From positions 50,027 to 114,026 of the forward strand of contig ARYC01000569.1 of NCBI GenBank assembly GCA_000711775.1: DNA of 64,000 nt, read 5' to 3'. Both the position numbers and the translations under genes were made by a program. This document shows positions 25,204 to 37,473 of the stretch, piece by piece. Below the pieces are notes generated by a model, which made no database searches, was not told the DNA's origin, and was given only the letters and a program-made list of their open reading frames with translations. The stretch's first letter is position 1. Each line of letters begins with the position of its first letter. Source of the stretch: Oxytricha trifallax. Its lineage: Eukaryota; Ciliophora; Spirotrichea; Sporadotrichida; Oxytrichidae.

Positions 25204-28200
25204 ATGTCATATTTCTTCGACAATCAACAATTATGTATAGATTTACAAGAAATTATTTAAAAATATAACGATACAAATAGCAAGTTAAAACTATATTTAT
25301 TTTAAATTAAACCAAATTAAACATAATATAAATTGTTAATTACAATAAAAAGTAATAAAAATAAACTTATTTCGATTTAATAGTTTATATATAAATAGTA
25401 TTGAATCATTTGTCCCTTGGTCATGAGCAAGCAATCTGCTCAGCTTGGTCCAACACTGACTTCAATATGATCCTCGCAGTTTCAACTATAATATTATTAC
25501 AAGTAAATTTATCATTAAAATTTAGTAGATTTTATACAAATTAATGAATTATTATTGTAACGCACCACACATTCTGTTCGTACAGGAGGAGGGCAATATA
25601 GTTCCTAATTTTGAGATTTCAAGAGGCAAAGTAAAGGCGGTTTCACTCAAATGGCATCCTATTTTCTAAGCACTAGCGATCGGTTGGGAAGATGGTGAGT
25701 TTGAGTAACAATTTTTGAAGTTATTAATAAAAAAAAAGAAATTGCTTCACTTAGTTTAACGATTGTGTCTCAATAAATAATTGTATAGGTGGAATTACTC
25801 TATGGAATGAAGATGAGAGACTTACTAGAGAGGAGAAAGTTCTGCACAAAGGCTCTATCACTAACATAACATTTATATATTTAATAGATTTTATTAATAT
25901 TCTCCCAATCCAAGACTTAGATTTTAAGTGTTGAAAATATCATGTAATTTAGGATTTATTATTTAGCGCTGATGGTTCAAGGATGGTCACTGGTGACGCT
26001 AAAGGTATGGTAGCCGTGTGGAGAACTCACAGAGGCCTCACTCCAGTATGTCAATATCAAAAAGAAGGTATAATCACAAACATTGTATTCTGCTCACTTG
26101 TCCTTAATCAAGAGTAAGTAAAGTTCACAAAAATATATACATATTTTTACTAAAATGAATTGGTGGTAAAATTGACGTTTTAAATTTCGATTTGTATGAT
26201 TGTATTATAACCTTCTTGAATAGTGCACCAACTGGAGATAACACAAACTCTTTGTTCTTTTTTGGAGGAACTTCAGGATCTGTATGCTTAGCTGACGATT
26301 TAAAGAACTGCTCTGAAGTTTGTAAAGTACCAGGAAGTGTCAAGACCATTTTAATTGGTGTATGATGAATTTTAAACTTTATTATGAAATTGATTACTGC
26401 ATTTTAAGTTTAACTTTCCCATTTTGTTCTATGAAAAAGAAAACTCAGTTATCATTATCACTTCTCATCTGCTCTTGGTTCAATTCAAACTAAATCTCTC
26501 AGAGAAATTAGTCCCTGATCGTAAGGTCAAACTCGCCGTAGCTGGTAATCCTGAATTCCTATCAACTATCTAGTTATATTTAATTTACTTTAAGTTATTG
26601 AAAATATCTGGGCAGGTCAAGGCCTATTAGCCACAGTAAGTGGCGAGAACATGATTCGTATGTTCAACATAGAGCAAGATGAAAATTATGTGCTCACTCT
26701 TGCAGAATCAGCTTTCTAAGGGCTCTTGTTCCAAGACAAAATCGTGTCTATTTCTTACAATTACAAAAGGAGAATACTCTCTGGTGGTACTAAAAATGGA
26801 TATATTGTCATGTGGAGGTGCAAGCAAATGAATTTCCTTTGTATTTGTTAGTATTAAGTAATATTAATATGGATATATAAATAGAAAATGAGTGCCGAGA
26901 GCCCAACTACAAGTGAAGGTTGGGATGCTAGAACTCCAATCAAAGCCTAAGGTGGCCCATTAACTAAACTTGAATGGGGTGGTAATCAACAAATCTTAGC
27001 TGCACAGTGGACTTCAGGTATTTTACTTATTATCCTTCAGTTTATGATATAAAAACATTTGAATGTTTTTATATCATAAATTAATTAGTATTACAATCTT
27101 GAATCACACTATCTTGAAGAAAAAGATGAAAGATAACTTTAAAATGATGTAAATCTCAAATAAAGCAGTTGAAGTCAGATTGAAGAATGAGGCTTCTCCC
27201 AATACTGATTTATAGAAGATATTTGTAGGGAAAATAACATATAAGGAAACTTTTGTCTTTATAAAATAATATAATATAAAATGACTATCAGATCATTATG
27301 ACACTCGGCATGAACATCAAAGGTATCGATTGCTGCAAAAACAATACACTATTTTGGAATGGTAAATTTGCTTAAATCTATGAGGTACAAGGTCAAAAAG
27401 GTCCAGTAATCGCTGGTAACTTTGAGTCTCATGATTGTATTTTATTTTAGCATTAAGAATATGAATGAATATCTTATTGCTTATGGCATTTTTTGTTTTT
27501 TTAATTAAACATAAAATGCCACAGTAATGGCGCTCACAGAAGACTCAGTAATCCAAAACGAAGAGAACAAGATCCAAGTTTGCTCCTTCACAGGTGAAGT
27601 GAAGCAGGTAATCCCCATGACTGAAAGTGAGGGTGAGGTTATTCTAATAGATGTGAAGGGAAGATTCATGGCTTGCATCACTCAAAACAGCATGATAAAA
27701 ATCTTTGATATTTCACGTAGGCAGTTCAAGCAGATTGGAGTCACTAGGAAGTTCGAGATTAAAAATGGGGAGCAACTCGGAGAGATCAAGGATATTCAGT
27801 TGAATTGTGAGGGCAAGAAACTCTGCATATTGGCTGATTAATCACCTTTCCCATCTATCCGTATTCCAGATACCAAGTTCTACATCTATGATTAGATAAT
27901 AATAATGTTTTTCGCAAACATTATAAATTTACAATGTCTATTAAAAAAATCATGCAAACATGGAATATATATGATGTTGATATGGATAATTTCATGGAAA
28001 TGGAAATAACTGCCAATCGTGTACCTACTGAATGTTTCTGGGATCAAAGTGACCCAAGACTTCTTTGTGTAGAAACTGAGTAAACCTCATCAATTTCAAT
28101 TGTAATTTTCTTCTATTATATATAATATAAAAATAAATAATATTCTCTCCACCTCTAAACTCTCAAATGACTATATTTTTTTAATACTATATATTGTTTA

Positions 28201-31200
28201 TGTGAAGGACATCTCCAAGAATAACGCAGACGGTTAAGATCTTGGCACCCAAGACATGCTCAACGGCGCTGTAAACACCGACGAAATCGAGAACGACTTC
28301 AAGAAGAAAGAGGAGGAGTTTACTGGAAAGACCCTTGAGACTTTCTTCGTAACCACTGACTACAAAGTCAAGAGACAAGACGTGGTTAAGTTCGAGGAAG
28401 GCGATGAGACACTCTTGGGTCTGCATGTGCCCTTTTTTTACTTCATGGGCAGGCAGATCGATGAGAATGAGGAGGAAAACCAGGAGGAGGAGAAACAACT
28501 CAATAATCAGTCAAATATGATAAGCAAAGCATGAAATGTACATTAATTTCAGAAATATGGTAAATATTTATACTGTTTTATAAGTAAATATGATAATCTT
28601 AAGAAGACCAATGAAAGACTTCCTTGGTTTGGAGAATGTTGATGATTAAACCAAGAAAGCCATTATGAACTTCTCATTCTATCTCACAGTTGGCAACATC
28701 TTAAATTTATGATACCTTAGAATTAATTTTATAATAAATGATTATATAAAAATAAACCATAAACATGGATGAAGCTTACAATAGCGTGAGAAACATTAAG
28801 AACAATACAGTGTGGCAAAACATGGCCCAGATGTGTGTGAAGACCAAGAGATTAGACGTTGCACAAGTATATCAGCTAATTTATATCTTATCTTTACTGT
28901 AAATTTCACAAGAATAAATATTTCTAAGTATGCTTGGGAAATATGAGATTTGCTAGAGGAGCAAGAGTAGTAAGAGAAACTGAGAATGAAAAGGAAATTG
29001 AAGCTAGACTTGCTATGGTTGCTATCTAACTCAACATGATTGATGATGCCAAGGATTTGTAAACTTACAACATATTTCAAGATTTAAGAAGTTCCTTTTT
29101 TAATTTATTATATAGGTGAGATTACTCCATAAGAGTTTACAGAGAATGCGGAAGATATGATCTATTATGCAAACTCCACTAAGCCTGCGGAGAATGGGAC
29201 GAAGCAATTGAAGTGTCAGAGAAATTCAACCGCATAAACCTCAAGAACACTCATTTCACGATGGCCAAACACTTCGAGAGCATCGGATAGATCGATGATG
29301 CAATCAGACACTATATTCTCTCAGAGACTCATAAGAGCGAGGTGCCACGCATGCTCACTGCACTTGGACAGTTTGACAGATTGCAAGTGTTCGTAAGTTC
29401 ATAGAAGGAACCTGAGTTATGTATTATTATTATTATTAATTAATACTTTATTGAGATTAATATTGAGGCTTAAGCCAGAATGTTACCTAGAGCTATTTTT
29501 ATAACAAAAAATAATAATTTTAAAAAGTGGAGTTGTACAAATGGTGGGCACAATACTTAGAGGCCTAGGGAATAATCAATGAATCACTTGGATTCTACAG
29601 ACTAGCTAACGACTACGGAAGTATAGTGAGATTACTATGTGCAAACGGAGATATTCCATCAGCTATGAAATTAGCTTTGGAGACAAATGACCCACAAGCC
29701 TGTTTCCATCTAGCTAGACACTATGAGCGAATTGATATTTAGAACAATAAAATCATACTAATGAGTTTGTATACTCATTTTATAATTTAATATTTAATGA
29801 GCAAACAAACATGATTAGAGATGCAATTGTGTATTATTCTAAGTCTTAGAGACTTCATCATGCAATTAGACTAGCTAAGGAATGTGGTTATGATCAAGAA
29901 GTTATTATCAATATTAACTATTAAATAGGTTTATCATTTACTATTAAATACAAATATTTTATTATATATCTCTAATGAAGTGATGACAATGAGTTTAATG
30001 AGCAGCAAGTAGATCATGGTCTAATCAGCTTCTTACTTCGAGAAGAAGGGTAAATACGACAAGGCAGTATCTCTATACATGCGTGGTGGGAACAAAAAGA
30101 AGGCCATAAACTTGGCAATCCCTCACAACATCCCCATCGATGACTTCCCAAGCGCAGCCACTGAGAACGACGACGCAGAGACCATGGAGAGCAGTGTGCA
30201 GTTCTTGTTATCTAACAAGCAATATGACAAGGCTGTGGAGGTTATAATTTAGTTAGGGAAGTTCACTGAGGCTTTGGATATGGCTGAGAAGTATAATATC
30301 GCACTTAAGGAAGAATTCGCCATGAAACTCATTCCACCCAATCATTAAATTGCATATTATTTTTTTCATGTTTTTTGAGACTCAAAATCATGTATTTTTT
30401 ATGATAACTTTCTTAATTTCTCTTGATAATAATTATGATTATTATGAATGACAGCAACGATGCTTATAAAGCAAAAGAGAGAAAAGAAATATGCATGAGA
30501 TTGGCTAAACTATCAAAGAAGCAAGGTGATTTTAGACTTGGAGGTAAACTCTACACTATGGCTTATTTGCGATTATGATTTTTACTACTGTTATATATAA
30601 TAAAAATAACAATAGGCTAATGAAAAACTTAAGGGTATGAAGTGCCTGCTCAAGAGTGGTGATGTAAAGGCAGTTATTGGTTTTGCCTAAAACGCCCGTT
30701 AACCTGAGGTATACATCCTAGCTGGTAACTTCCTCCAAAATCAAAACTGGCACAATTTATTATATCAATATTTATCATAAAAATTCAGCATTATTTTCAG
30801 AGAAAATTGAATGATTATTATATTTATGAATGACCCTGAAATTATGAAGACAATTATATCATTCTATCAAAAAGCGAAGGCTTTTGAGTCACTTGCTAAT
30901 TTCTATGACGCCTGTGCTTAAGTTGAAATAGATGAATATCGCGATTATGAGAAAGCACTTGGTGCCATGCGTGAAGCTCTCAGGTAAATGGAAAAGTGGG
31001 GGTATATATATTTTTAACGTATTTTAATATATGAAAAGTCAGCCAATGCAGCAAACAAGGACATGAAGGTAAAGATGTTCAAAGATAGAATTTCAATTAT
31101 TGAGCGTTTCGTATCAGCCAGAGAAGCACTAGCAAGCGGGGACACCACTACAATGGTCCAAATTTGCAATTAATTAGTTGACGCCCCCGGAGTGGAGGAG

Positions 31201-31434
31201 TCAATCAGATTGGGAGATGTGTTCGCTCAATTAGTTGAATTCTTCTCTCAATCCAGGCAGTACAGAGAAGCCATGATGAACATTGAGAAAATGAGAAAGA
31301 AAATAGTCAATATCACTCCATATTTAGATCCATCACTCGTAGAGGAGATCTACTCGTAAATGGGCATGCCAGTCCCTGGAAAAGCCAAAGCATTTAACGA
31401 TGGAATTGATGAGGATATCAAGGAGGATTATTGA
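25204..31434 (+). CDS. IFT140: Intraflagellar transport protein 140
   Basis: Subunit of the IFT-A complex that drives retrograde transport in cilia. The start is a tiny first segment, ATG 25204, MSYFFDNQ, matching the conserved IFT140 opening. An IES with pointer CAA probably follows and ends near 25427, where [20 protein letters not shown] begins. WD40 repeats follow: [39 protein letters not shown]. The WD/TPR transition carries the conserved [19 protein letters not shown] and [10 protein letters not shown]. The solenoid contains [58 protein letters not shown] and [20 protein letters not shown]. The end is acidic ([13 protein letters not shown] 31432-31434). Many GT-AG introns (for example 25503-25585) and several IESs divide the gene. 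Order of parts is linear. The family is about 1,400 residues, consistent with this span. Confidence 0.92.
25503..25585 (+). other. GT-AG intron in IFT140
   Basis: GTAAATTT donor and GTACAG acceptor; 83 bp. Removal gives [16 protein letters not shown] in frame across the first WD blades. Confidence 0.8.
25887..25952. other. IES, 66 bp, pointer GATTT
   Basis: GATTT at 25887-25891 and 25953-25957; collapse joins ITFIYL to [12 protein letters not shown] in frame. There is no GT donor at the left border. Confidence 0.6.
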
Positions 31435-31747
31435 TATTATTATAAGAAATTGTTAAGTTTTAATGGGATACTGTGAAAGTAACTGATGAATTACTATACA
31501 CAGTTTTATATCCTAAATAGTATAAATAACTTAATTTTATAAGTATTAAATTTAAATAAATTTTCCTTAATTTAAATTTATGGTTAAATTAATTAATATG
31601 ATAAAATATGAAATTAATCCATCGAAAAGTTATAAGCAGTGCTATTTTAAAGCTTGAATTAATATAAAAATATCATTTTAAATATAAAACTTAAGAAGCA
31701 AAAATCATTGAGAACTTTTTTATCACTTGTGATTAGAATTGGCAATT

Positions 31748-33268
31748 ATGAGTTTCAAGAATTATCAACAATTGAAGCAAGCTTATCAACTTGATTCTTA
31801 ATAAATTTATAAAAAATTTTAATTAGTAATCATATATTTAATTACTAAATTGTATACCTAACTTTTAGAGAAAGTAAAGCACTCACGCAGAGTAGAGCAA
31901 GGCATATAGAATTTCAGCTTAAAAAGGCAGTAAATGCGGTTAGTAGCACAAAACCAGATGAAGTTAATTCGTGAGTCCCCAGAATCAAAGCATTATAACC
32001 TCATTTCATGCTTAATGATTGGTTTTGGAGGTATTGGTCTGACTCTAATGCTAAAGTACTAAGATTAGTTCGCCAAAATATTGCCTGATTGGATGTTAAT
32101 CGAATAACCTTACCCTGAGAATGAAGAAAAAATTAATATTGGAAAGCAGTCGTAATACTATTACAGTTAGAGCTTGTACTTTTAGGCACTCAGTGGATGG
32201 TCCATTATTTTCTTAAAGCGATCTAGAATGGTTTCGCCACTCACTTATATGATGGCATCGATCAGTTTCTTGGTTGGGACTTACCTAGTTGATTACTATA
32301 ATAGGCCAAATTTAAAGCATGAAAAATAAATTATTATGCTGATATTAGATATAAACTCAATATGAGCCAATAATTTCCTCTAAATTAGACAATTTTTTAT
32401 ATACATAAGTTTAAAGCACAGTCTTTGGTTTCTCTATAACATAACTTTTGGTGCCATGCTTGGATCATACTTCTATCAGTAAGGTTTCAAAGTTCTAGTT
32501 GATGCCCTTTATTTAATTGGAAACTCAATGACTATGTATGCAGCCTCCACTTATTACGGTCCAAAGGAGAACCCAGGCATCTTACTCACAGCTATGGGTT
32601 GCACCGTCTTTGGACTATTTTATGGTTTAGGCGTCTTATGACTCTTCAGATGGGGTTTACAGCTAAATGATAAGAAACTCTATCCAATATCAATCGGAGC
32701 ATTATCAATTTTGCTTTCCTGGTCAATCTATAGATCTCTAGGAGTTCAAGATGAGTACACTGCCCAAAACTTCAACCCAATAAATGCATCACTGAGCTAT
32801 TTCTGGAAGTAGATACCTCAAGTAAATGTATTCGTTGATGCATTCTATCACAATAAATAAAAGAGCAAGAGAATTCCAAGCTCACAACAATAGGAAGTCA
32901 TACAAGTGGAGATTACAAATCTCAACAATAATCCCGTATAAGAAAATGTATAGAATGAAGTCTAAGAATAGTAGCAATATATATGGCAACCTTTAGGAAC
33001 TTCCGGTTTGGCTTTATTCTAATTAATGCTTAAGGCTGAGTAGTAAAAATAGACTTGCTAGAATATTATGAATTCTTAGTAATCACTTCTTTAGTTAATG
33101 AGAGGGGAAACTGGTAACTAAAAGAATAGTAAAGTTGAGATATAGATGGAAGACAAATTATTAATATAGAATAAGGAATCTAAGAGTAAGAGAAGTAAAG
33201 GGAAATCAAATGAAAATAAGTCTAAGTTAAGTGTGCAGTCAAAAGTATTTTAAATCGATTAAATATGA
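31748..33268 (+). CDS. Multi-pass membrane protein, unassigned
   Basis: ATG 31748-31750 (MSFKNYQQLKQAYQLD), TGA 33266-33268. An N-terminal basic/Gln-rich region is followed by hydrophobic segments: LISCLMIGFGGIGLTLMLKY, YMMASISFLVGTYLVDYY, then after an interruption (about 32330-32435) NITFGAMLGSYFYQQGFKVL, LLTAMGCTVFGLFYGLGVL and ISIGALSILLSWSIY. The C-terminal third is hydrophilic, rich in Gln, Lys and Ser. The core loosely recalls TMBIM/GHITM-type membrane proteins, but I am not confident. An in-frame TGA at 32639-32641 interrupts a membrane segment; a 30-nt GT-AG segment (32634-32663) would remove it in frame, otherwise the gene is broken or the codon is read through. The last part of this gene is duplicated at 37121-37318. 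Confidence 0.55.
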
Positions 33269-33418
33269 AATTAAGTAAATTTTATATAAAAAGATTGCTA
33301 ATAAATATTCCATTCTTAAAATATTTAGCACTTTTCAAGGTTTAATAAAATTAATTTGGATATTTCATGATTTATAATAATTATTATTAGTTTTTTATAT
33401 TTCGGATTATGATTCATT

Positions 33419-35172
33419 TCATTCTAAAGTTAATTGCTTGAATTCTTCAGTGCACTCTGTGCATTATCCATTTGCGCACATAGTTAATGGGCAAGCTGGA
33501 GCTGAGTTGGCATTCAAGCCATATCTGCAAATATAGTTTGAATCTCTTAAAAATACATCGTCTTATCCATTAGTTCGGCCTTGAAGAGTTATTATTAATA
33601 TTAAAAACAAAGATAATGCAAATATAGAGTCCATTGATAGAGAGCAACTAAATCTCTTTCAGGGTTATCGCATGTAACAGCGATTGTTTGAAGTTATGAT
33701 TGATGAAGAGATTGCTCAACTGATTTGTAGATGTTTACACTTATGTGATTAGTCAAAGTAGTTTTTGCATAAGCTCCCATAAAACTCCATCCAGCTTCAA
33801 GGACTGAAGTGAATTCTTCTAAAACTGTCTTTTCATCTTTCTTAACCACATCTTTGCTCCAGCCAGTCTGTATGGTATAAGTGATAGGGCCGCTATTTTT
33901 AAGTTAAAATAAAATTGAAAAAATGCTAAACGATTTATAATGCTTACTTAAAATACCAGATGTAACTCTGGTCCATTGGGTAATAACATCGTGCTTCTCA
34001 TCCTCAACTCTTTTGACTTAGAGACTTTTTAATACCCTTTACCATCCTGTGATTGATGGATCATGAACAAAGTCAATTGCTTTAGGTCCTTGAAAAGTCA
34101 GTGATTCTCCAGTAAAGTAATCTGACTTGTAAAGAGTGGCTATTAGGCCATCTGGTATTATCAAAGATTAAGTAGCATGATTGTGGTTGTGTCCACCTTC
34201 TTGCATATGATGAAGATTCATGTCTTTGCTGTCATATTGACCAGGGCCAAATAAGCCAGCATAACCAAGTTGAAATCTTTCGTAACCAAATGTTTAAACA
34301 TACTTCTCAGTTGTTTCATTGTACTTGAAGAGCTTGACATGTCTGGTCCAATTGTCGATGTGATCAAATAGCTCGGCAACGTTGTAAGGACCTACAATAT
34401 CAATGGAATATTTCCATTATTCATCTTTCTGGCAATTTTGATAAGCACAAAGCTTAACTCTAACTCCTGCACCAATCTACATAGCAGAGATCGTCTTGAA
34501 ATATAATATTCTTAAATGAATTGGAATTTTATATTTTTCAAAAGATTTATTATGAAAAAAATTAAAATTAAGTTTACTCTCATAAAAATTATTAAACTTT
34601 TCTACATAGCTTAACAGAAAATTTAAAAAAAAAGTAGCGATATAATATTATGATTAACCTATTTTTATTTCAAATTAATTTATAAATAGTTTTGATGAAT
34701 CTTACTATCTTTCAAGCATTTCATATTGATATTTGAATGCAATCTTTTTTTGAAAAAATACTCTCATTTGTATTAAAATTTAAATACCACTATAAACTTA
34801 AAATGTTTAATTTCTTATTAAGACATTAATTATGAATTGTCTTGTCAAACTTATAGTTACTCAGCAAGGCGTCATTGAAGTTGTTAACATTCATCTTTAA
34901 ATTTCTGCCCTTGTAGCCTTTGTCTTCCCAAAACACAGCCTGTCCTGGAGGAACTTGCTCGTTAAAATCAGCCAAGTTCACTGAACTTTCTTTCACGATA
35001 TTTTGGTAGTCACTCAGCATGTAGAGAGAGGCAGCGCAGGCCAGAGCTACTGCTGAGATTGTTCCTACAACTTTCAGAAGAGTTTTTCAAATATATGAAT
35101 GATTAAATTAATTGATAAAATTTAACATATAATAGTTTTACTCTTTGGACTCTTATTAGATTAGATTTTCAT
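33419..35172 (-). CDS. Secreted/anchored beta-gamma-crystallin-like protein, array copy 1
   Basis: First copy of the array. MDS1 (ATG 35170-35172, Lys/Ser-rich) is joined through an IES to the hydrophobic anchor LLKVVGTISAVALACAASLY. Greek-key signature 1 is VFWEDKGYKGRNLKM (fits aromatic-x4-aromatic-x-Gly), at about 34880-34930. A Cys-containing strand (VRVKLCAYQNC, about 34440) follows, then a domain with GLFGPGQYDSKDMNLHHM, a His-rich loop GGHNHNHAT, and signature 2 LIATLYKSDYFTG (about 34105-34140). A Ser/Thr-rich beta module (about 33785-33990) contains TGWSKDVVKK and VLEEFTSVLEAGWSFMGAYA. The tail (33419-33560) is Cys-rich, with ICRYGLNANS, CPLTMC and CTECT, and ends at TGA 33419-33421. 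Introns or IESs separate the modules. Crystallin folds are known from the motif; the pore-former-like reading of the third module is inference. No break seen in this copy. Confidence 0.7.
35087..35139. other. IES, 53 bp, pointer AGTTTT, in array copy 1
   Basis: AGTTTT at 35081-35086 and 35134-35139 (AAAACT on the gene strand). Excision fuses the Lys-rich first codons to the hydrophobic anchor in frame. Copy 2 has an interruption at the same place with related flanking repeats. Confidence 0.75.
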
Positions 35173-36642
35173 TCTTATCAATTATTAGTGATAAAAAAGT
35201 AAATTAGAAGAAAATAATTTTAATGTTAGGCATTGAAAATAAAGAATTAAAGTTAAACACGAAATTTCATATTATTTAAAATATTAATAATATAATTTTA
35301 AAATTGTAAGTAAAGTATGAATAATTCTTAATAGTAATTTGAAAAGATTCTTACTCTTTTTTAATATGAGTTTAAAATTATAATATTTTTAATTCTAATA
35401 TGTTTAGATTAAAATTTAAAAATTATTTTTCAAATTTGTTTGCGAATTATTTAGTAATGTTTATATTATTATTATTTTTGCTTTCTCAATATTAGGGTAA
35501 ACATAATCTTATAAGAATATTATGTTTCTAAATAAATTTTAATGCTCTCATTATTTCTGAAATACTTAATAATTATATGATTCAGGATCTGTATGTATCC
35601 TATTTATTATTTAATACATTTAACTTAACTTTATTTAATGGTTTTTACCTCAAAATGATGTATATTTTAAGGTAAGTACACTTATTCAAAATATTTATTT
35701 AGATTATTGCAACAACAAAAAATTAACAAATAAAGTGCTGATTTAATTTATATATGCATTTATTATAAATTATTCAAAATAATTTTTGTTTTAAAAATGA
35801 CAAGATAATGTCAAAACAATTTTTTAAACAAAATAAATACTTTATGTTTTTGTTTTAAATTAACATTCTTTTCACCTATGATTAAAATAATTAAAATGAT
35901 TTATAAAAAACAAGAATTATTTGATATTAATCTGTGTACTCACTATAAAAACACAGCTACTATTAAGTTTAAGGTATGTTAAAATATATGTGGGGTTATG
36001 TTTTGTGAAAAATATTCACCAATTTATGAGTGAAATTTCTGTTCTTCATGCTTTTACTATAAATTAAGAAACTATAAGAATTGTTTCAAGACTTGCTTAC
36101 CTAAAGTAAATATGATAAGTAAATCTGGGTTTTTCAATAAAAATCATTATATTATAACTAAACTGACAGATTGTTTTTTAATTTAATTCTTTAAGATCTA
36201 CATTATATTCAATTATAATATTAAATATATAAACACAATCTATAATTTGCAAGAAATGCTTTGTTTAATTAAAATGAAACAACAATACTTGAATTTTTCA
36301 ATATTTTAACATATAAGGATTAATTTAACATAATTATATGTTGATATAAAATTTATTAAATTTTAAACCATTTTTATTTATTTTTAAATGACATAAAATA
36401 GTGTTATTCAGAGTAATATTCAAATAATTTTGATAATATTCTATTAATTAATTCTTATAAAATTTTGAAATTGTCAGATAAATTTTACCTATAATAAATC
36501 AACAATCTATAGATTATTTTCTAATTAAACATAAATCTAATTAAATGTAAGTAAAATAAGTAAGGTTGAATTATTTATAAATTATTTTTGTATATTCGTA
36601 TGAGAATAAGTATAAATTTAATTGAATGTGCGAAAATTCCAT
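35173..36642. other. AT-rich spacer of the array
   Basis: About 1.5 kb without a convincing gene. It is similar in pieces to the spacer at 39.3-41.2 kb: for example ATATTAGGGTAAA at about 35491 and 39632, and AAGTTTAAGG before a TATG at about 35965 and 40136. It is part of the duplicated unit and should contain the promoter of copy 1. Confidence 0.55.
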
Positions 36643-36705
36643 TCATTAAGCAACATAATGATGAACAGCTGACTTTCTAAACTCCACAGTGCATTTGGTG
36701 CATTA
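36643..36705 (-). pseudogene. Orphan last exon of an array gene
   Basis: Encodes the Cys tail CTKCTVEFRKSAVHH and ends at TGA 36643-36645, close to the last exons at 41200 and 49911. No matching gene body lies upstream on this strand: the next sequence is a foldback element and then the duplicated tail of the membrane-protein gene. It is best read as the remnant of a duplication breakpoint. Confidence 0.65.
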
Positions 36706-37120
36706 TTGTAAGAATACATTTGAAATTGAAAAATTAATTATAATTATATTTAAAATATATTAAATTCGTGGCAGTTAAAGTTGACCAATTTGAACGATCT
36801 TGGGCTCATTCGATAGAGAATTCAAAATTAGTTGGACTTTACTATTGGCGGAACTATTTTATCGCATATCTGGAGCGAGATAACTTTACTTTAATGTGAG
36901 GCTATAATTAAATGAATACAGTGGTGATTAGTTAAAGTGAAGATATCTCACTCCAGCGATACGATAAAATAGTTCCGCCAATAGTAAAGTCCAGCTAATT
37001 TTAAATTCTTTATCGAATGAGCCCAAGAACGTTTAAATTTGCCAACTTTAACTGCCAATAATTTAATATATTTTAAATATAATTATAATTAATTTCCCAA
37101 TTTCAAATGTATTCCTACAA
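36706..37120. mobile_element. Foldback (MITE-like) element, family B, at a duplication junction
   Basis: Inverted repeats of nearly 200 bp start TTGTAAGAATACATTTGAAA and end in the complement TTTCAAATGTATTCCTACAA, flanked by TA on each side. The arms carry GTGGCAGTTAAAGTTG and GGACTTTACTATTGGCGGAA. No ORF. A TA target duplication is typical of Tc1/mariner-type MITEs. A second member lies at 48.3 kb. Confidence 0.75.
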
Positions 37121-37473
37121 TATGAATTCTTAGTAATCACTTCTTTAGATAATGAGAGGTGTAACTGGCAACTAAAGGAGTAGTAAAGTTGAGATATAGA
37201 TGGAAGACAAATTATTAATATAGAATAAGGAATCTAAGAGTAAGAAAAGTAAAGGGAAATCAAATGAAAATAAGTCTAAGTTAAGTGTGCAGTCAAAAGT
37301 ATTTTAAATCGATTAAATATGAAATTAAGTATTTTTTAATATAAAAAGATTGCTAATCAATATTCCATTCTTAAAATATTTAGCACTTTTCAAGGTTTAA
37401 TAAAATTAATTTGGATATTTCATGATAAATTATAATTATTATAAGCCTACTATCTTTCTGATTCTCATTCGTT
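37121..37473 (+). pseudogene. Duplicated 3' tail of the membrane-protein gene
   Basis: Closely matches 33066-33418: the last about 65 codons of the membrane-protein gene, its TGA and the following noncoding DNA. There is no promoter, start or upstream coding sequence. It begins abruptly at the right end of the foldback element. Confidence 0.8.

Noticed and set aside
28187-28498. 103-residue hydrophobic minus-strand ORF
   Set aside because: Antisense of the Lys/Glu-rich IFT140 coding segment; the Leu-rich look comes from reversing GAG/AAG codons.
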